A DNA stretch of 64,000 bases from JADKFD01 sp050250665 (GTDB lineage: Bacteria; Pseudomonadota; Gammaproteobacteria; Xanthomonadales; SZUA-5). How positions within the stretch are numbered: the first letter of the stretch is position 1; the number at the start of each line of letters is the position of its first letter. Where the stretch lies: contig JBFWOF010000004.1 of assembly GCA_050250665.1 (NCBI GenBank), positions 85,383 through 149,382 on the forward strand, given 5' to 3'. This document shows, in pieces, positions 60,697 to 64,000 of this stretch. The notes beneath the pieces are model-generated. The model did not search any database and had not been told where the DNA came from. It worked only from the letters and a program-made list of their open reading frames with translations. The position numbers were made by a program, and so were the translations under genes.

Positions 60697-61917
60697 TCAG
60701 AGTTCCGTTGACCAGTGGGTCAAGCTGTGGTTTGCGATCGGATTGATGAGAGACTTCCGCGCTCCCCAATAAGTACATCCGTAGTCGGGTGAGCCGCTAG
60801 GACCAGCCTTCTGAAGGCCCGCCGGGACCGGATTGACCGGATCACCTGTCCGGCAATAGATGCCCTGTCCGTCCTGGAGAAGATTCAGCTTGCCGCGGTA
60901 CGTGGTGTACGCGGTGCTGTTGAAGGCCCGCGCTGCATTGTAGGCGCGCATCCCGGCGATGTCATAGTCGGGGTCGTACATGAGCTGCAGGGTATGAATG
61001 TGAGACATCGCGCCGCCCAAGCTGTGACCCGTTACCGTTACTCGGTTGCAGTTCCAGTCAAACAGCGCGTCGCGGACCAAATCGTCGAGATTTGCCAGAC
61101 GATCAACAAAGCCAGTGCCGCTGTTGTTCCCGACAGGGGTGCCCGGAATCCGTTTGTACGTCACACTCTGGATGTCCCGGATCCAGTCGCCGAAACTGTC
61201 GCTACCGCGCCAGGCCACCAGACAGTTGGTGGGCGAACTGTTCTGTGTCCACACATCAACGACATTGTTGTTGTAGCGCAGTCGCCAGGAACTGTCCGTC
61301 GGGGAGGTCTCGTAAGCTTTGGCGGCAAATCTGACTGTCCAATGGATCGGGCTGGTTCCCTTTTCCAGGCTGGACGACCAGCCATTGGTGGCTTCGGCGG
61401 TTTTTTCGGGGGCGATGCCGGCCATCAGTTGTACCGGCGTAAAGTCCGCATCTTCGACGGATACCGTAGCTCCCGAGACCTGACGAACAATAACGCCGGT
61501 ATTCTGAAGTTTCTGCATCTGAGCACCGGGGAAGATCGTTCCCACGACTTCGTGCAACCAAGCGATATTCCAAGTGTCCGATTCGAACAGCAACGGAGTT
61601 CCGATTGACGCGAGGAATCGGATGTGTTCCACAGCGTCGTAGTCGGACAGATCAAAGCTGTCGACCTCTGCATAGGCCAGAGCTGACGCGGGCGACGCAA
61701 GAACCTCGTCGTCGGTCGGTTGATTTGCGCCCAGCGCAAGAATTTCCCGCGCCATGAATCCCCGCGATGTCGTCAACATGACGATTCCGCTGGACTTACT
61801 GCTGCTCTGGTTGATGGAGCCCGGTTCCTTGGCCGACGTAGTCTGCGCGAACATGGGTACAGCAGTCAGGGCCATCAATGCGGCGGAGAACGATACCAGC
61901 AAGTTACTAGCTTTCAT
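60697..61917 (-). CDS. Exported class 3 lipase
   Basis: A 406-residue protein with a Sec signal (MKASNLLVSFSAALMALTAV, ending near FAQTTSA). The start at 61917 puts AGGA nine bases upstream; the ATG at 61923 is possible. The lipase_3 signature is LVAWRGSDSFGDWIRDI followed by the nucleophile elbow TVTGHSLGGAMSHI (Ser299); the acid is likely the Asp of TGDPVN, and the catalytic His is in ANHSLTHWSTEL at the very C-terminus. A 200-residue N-terminal region before the core is unassigned. Base composition is visibly less GC-rich than its neighbours, which suggests acquisition by transfer. It has its own terminator. Confidence 0.88.
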   Translation of the reverse strand: MKASNLLVSFSAALMALTAVPMFAQTTSAKEPGSINQSSSKSSGIVMLTTSRGFMAREILALGANQPTDDEVLASPASALAYAEVDSFDLSDYDAVEHIRFLASIGTPLLFESDTWNIAWLHEVVGTIFPGAQMQKLQNTGVIVRQVSGATVSVEDADFTPVQLMAGIAPEKTAEATNGWSSSLEKGTSPIHWTVRFAAKAYETSPTDSSWRLRYNNNVVDVWTQNSSPTNCLVAWRGSDSFGDWIRDIQSVTYKRIPGTPVGNNSGTGFVDRLANLDDLVRDALFDWNCNRVTVTGHSLGGAMSHIHTLQLMYDPDYDIAGMRAYNAARAFNSTAYTTYRGKLNLLQDGQGIYCRTGDPVNPVPAGLQKAGPSGSPDYGCTYWGARKSLINPIANHSLTHWSTEL

Positions 61918-62552
61918 GATCATATTTCCTTGGTCAGTCGAGTAATGAGAACGTCCGGTCAATGTCACATGGCGGCGAGTGATCGCTGAGTGGGTCGGCC
62001 GCTCGCCGAGGTCAAAACTAGCCCTGGCCGGTAGCGCAAGCGTTCCTGTCCCATTCGGAATGGATTCCGCAGCTGTTCCATTCCGGTGACTTGCAGATTC
62101 GTTATCGATTCAGTTCTGAGCATGACGGGCAAGATTGCCGCCTTTGACCTTCACGCAAACAATGACTCGACCAAGGCAACGCCTGCCTGACGGGTAGTTC
62201 TCAAAGGTCCACGGAAGATCCGAATCGAGCTCGTTAAAAGGGTGTCCATGCACAAGAAAATGAGCTGGAGGCAGTGGACTTTCGCTTCCGCGCAGATTCA
62301 CAGGAATGACTGACTCGGCTTCGCGGCCGAAAAAAGCCTGCAGCCAAGAGAGAAAAAGTCGCTGTTCAGTTCCTCGGTGAACCGAAGTCTGAGCGACTTG
62401 GCAACAGAACTCTGAGGCCCGGTCAAGCTGACGGGACCCGATGAAGTCCGGATTTGTGAATCCGGGGGATCGCCCCCGGACTCACTGTATTGGCAACCCA
62501 GGGTCACGACCGGCGGCAAGCGCCCCGGCTTCCCACCCGGCTTGCCAGACTT
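61918..62552. other. Intergenic region, 635 bp, no gene supported
   Basis: Between the lipase start and the pirin stop. Two overlapping minus-strand frames (62298-62519, 73 codons; 62110-62301, 63 codons) abut as ATGA but show no recognisable protein features or ribosome binding sites. Base composition remains lower in GC than the surrounding genes, as in the lipase, so this may be part of a transferred segment. No repeats of the kinds seen elsewhere were noted. Confidence 0.5.
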
Positions 62553-63254
62553 TCAGCGCGGCAGATCGAACACCAGTACCTCGGCTTCCGCGCCGTCGGC
62601 GATCTCGATCCCGGCTTCATCGACGAGCTTGAGGGCATCACCAGCGCTCAACGCCTGGCCGTTGACACGCGCAGCGCCACGAACCAGGTGCACATAACCC
62701 AATCGACCTGGTGCCAGGGACAACTGCCCCTGCTCATTGCCGTTGAACAGCCCGGCGTACATGCGCGCATCCTGCTGGATGCTGACCGAGCCATCGCTGC
62801 CGTCGGGGCTCAGCACCAGGCGCAGCTTGCCGCGCTTGTCGGCCTCGCTGAAGGTCTTCTGCTCATAACCCGGCTGGCCACCGTTGCGGTCGGGGATGAT
62901 CCAGATCTGCAGGAAGTGGGTGGTGCCGGTCTGGCTGTGATTGAACTCGGAATGCAGCACGCCACTGCCGGCACTCATGCGCTGCACTTCGCCGGGCACG
63001 ATGGTGGCGCGATTGCCCATCGAATCCTCGTGCGCCAGCGCGCCGTCGATGACATAGCTGATGATCTCCATGTCGCGATGACCGTGTTTGCCAAATCCCG
63101 AACCGGCCACGATGCGGTCTTCGTTGATCACCCGCAGTGGCCCGAAATGCACATGGGCCGGATCGTGATAATCGGCGAAGGAAAAGCTGTGATAGCTGTC
63201 GAGCCAGCCATGATTGGCGTGACCACGCTCGTCGGACTTGCGGATGCTGATCAT
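62553..63254 (-). CDS. Pirin-family protein (YhhW-like bicupin)
   Basis: A 233-residue bicupin. The start at 63254 (MISIRKSDERGHANHGWLDS) has GGGAG upstream at suitable spacing. Metal-binding motif residues are in ADYHDPAHVHFGPLRVINED and GFGKHGHRDMEII (His-x-His and the Glu), with SAGSGVLHSEFNH supplying the remaining ligand region. E. coli YhhW and related pirins show quercetin dioxygenase activity; a regulatory role has been suggested for others. Monocistronic as far as can be seen. Confidence 0.92.
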   Translation of the reverse strand: MISIRKSDERGHANHGWLDSYHSFSFADYHDPAHVHFGPLRVINEDRIVAGSGFGKHGHRDMEIISYVIDGALAHEDSMGNRATIVPGEVQRMSAGSGVLHSEFNHSQTGTTHFLQIWIIPDRNGGQPGYEQKTFSEADKRGKLRLVLSPDGSDGSVSIQQDARMYAGLFNGNEQGQLSLAPGRLGYVHLVRGAARVNGQALSAGDALKLVDEAGIEIADGAEAEVLVFDLPR

Positions 63255-63369
63255 GATGGTCTCCCGACCCGGACAAGCCCTATGGATCGGGGCTTGCGGT
63301 CGGGATTCAAGCGATCTTGATGGGACGCGCTGTTGCAGCATTGGACGTTGTCACAAGACGGGCGGTGCC

Positions 63370-64000
63370 GGCTTGAAGGCAGGAGCGACCTTTCGTCGCG
63401 ACCGTTTGAGCGCCAATACCCGGCTTCAGGGCCCGCCACACCCAAAGGCGGGACGCAGAGCACACGGAGAAAGGCAGAGAGAACGAGCGTGAAGCGATAT
63501 CTGGAGAAGTTGCTTCTCTCCGCGTGCTCTCCGCTCTTCCTCTGCGATCTCTGCGTCCTGCTTCTGGGCTCGGATGTACGACCGGCGCGCGGGTTTCGCG
63601 TCAGGTCGCCGCCGGTCGCGCCGTGAAGGCGCTCCTACGAGAAGCCTCGTCTGCCGTAGGAGCGACCTTGCGTCGCGACCAAGGGCCATGTGTCGCGGCG
63701 TCACTGGTCGCGCCGCGAGGGCGCTCCTACGAGAAGCTCCGTCTGCCGTAGGAGCGACCTTGCGTCGCGACCAAGGGCATGTGTCGCGGCGTCGCCGGTC
63801 GCGCCGCGAAGACGCTCCTACGAGAAGCCTCGTCTGCCGTAGGAGCGACCTTGCGTCGCGACCAAGGGCCATGTGCCGCGGCGTCACCGGTCGCGCCGCG
63901 AGGGCGCTCCTACGAGAAGCCTCGTCTGCCGTAGGAGCGACCTTGCGTTGCGACCAAGGGCATGTGTCGCGGCGTCACCGGTCGCGCCGCGAAGACGCTC
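63370..64000. repeat. Tandem 91-92 bp palindromic repeats extending past the window end
   Basis: Repeat units starting GTAGGAGCGACCTTGCGTCG are at 63656, 63748, 63839 and 63931 (spacing 92, 91, 92), the last running off the window. Each holds an inverted pair: GTAGGAGCGACC...GCGTCGCGACC against GGTCGCGCCGCGA...GCGCTCCTAC. A related half-unit is at 63379-63405 (GCAGGAGCGACCTTTCGTCG). Between them, 63450-63568 carries a second inverted repeat family with GACGCAGAGCACACGGAGAA and TCTGCGATCTCTGCGTCCTG. No gene is supported. Confidence 0.9.

Noticed and set aside
62110..62519. Two small overlapping minus-strand frames (73 and 63 codons)
   Set aside because: The ATGA overlap looked like an operon, but neither has a ribosome binding site or protein-like composition.
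63656..64000. Possible CRISPR array at the right edge
   Set aside because: 92-bp tandem palindromes with no unique spacers; REP-type repeats fit better.

Overview
The window reads as a chromosomal segment of a GC-rich gammaproteobacterium, most likely of the Lysobacterales (Xanthomonadales). The support is the gene content (PilU, ZapE, polyphosphate:AMP phosphotransferase, TopA with a Lys/Ala-rich tail and no zinc fingers, tandem TrkH) and the many intergenic palindromes of the GTGGGAGCGGCTTCAGCCGC and GTAGGAGCGACC types. No rRNA, tRNA, phage, insertion sequence or CRISPR array was recognised. Assignment to order is inference from memory; no search was run.

Layout. 1-5,350: three hybrid histidine kinases (the first cut by the window edge), two in tandem and one convergent. 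5,709-8,450: a TPR lipoprotein and a secreted DUF4331 protein. 8,595-11,954: a large propeller-type sensor kinase. 12,207-13,954: a two-gene operon pairing an unrecognised protein with a histone-deacetylase-like hydrolase. 14,023-17,192: a convergent five-gene operon encoding a PAS-LOV protein with an intact photoactive-cysteine motif, an unknown protein, a small Ras-like GTPase and two roadblock/LC7 proteins. 17,487-24,494: Pap, ZapE, a hydrolase, an OmpA-type lipoprotein pair and PilU. 24,680-31,493: FAH-family hydrolase, sterol-desaturase-like protein, DHH phosphoesterase, thioesterase, amidotransferase and three secreted proteins of little-known role. 31,787-43,373: TrxC, an orphan TRAP binding protein, a sialidase-fold protein, an AGMO-like enzyme, TopA, rhomboid protease, extracellular nuclease and cytochrome c. 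43,564-49,780: NtrX-like regulator, TrkA, two TrkH and a TPR protein, concerned with potassium uptake. 50,182-53,241: a GST, a pepsin-like aspartic protease and a DUF1223 protein. 53,387-60,483: two divergent membrane proteins with N-terminal winged-helix DNA-binding domains; one also carries a pseudokinase and an active-looking Ser/Thr kinase. 60,697-63,254: lipase and pirin. 63,255-64,000: tandem palindromic repeats.

The strongest candidate for an undescribed system is the PAS-LOV / GTPase / roadblock operon, which looks like a blue-light-gated relative of the actinobacterial conservons or of MglA/MglB polarity modules. Next come the wHTH-pseudokinase-kinase-TPR fusion, the HDAC-like operon next to the LOV operon, and a cytosolic-looking bacterial pepsin.

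A separate structural theme runs through the window. Short tandem repeats with a period of exactly seven bases, in several unrelated sequences (GGTTGTC, GGTTGCT, GGGGCAC, NAAACGT), repeatedly sit within a few tens of bases after stop codons, and the first three are G-rich in the mRNA sense. Intergenic space is also unusually full of duplicated palindromic units of about 92, 119, 198 and 317 bp.
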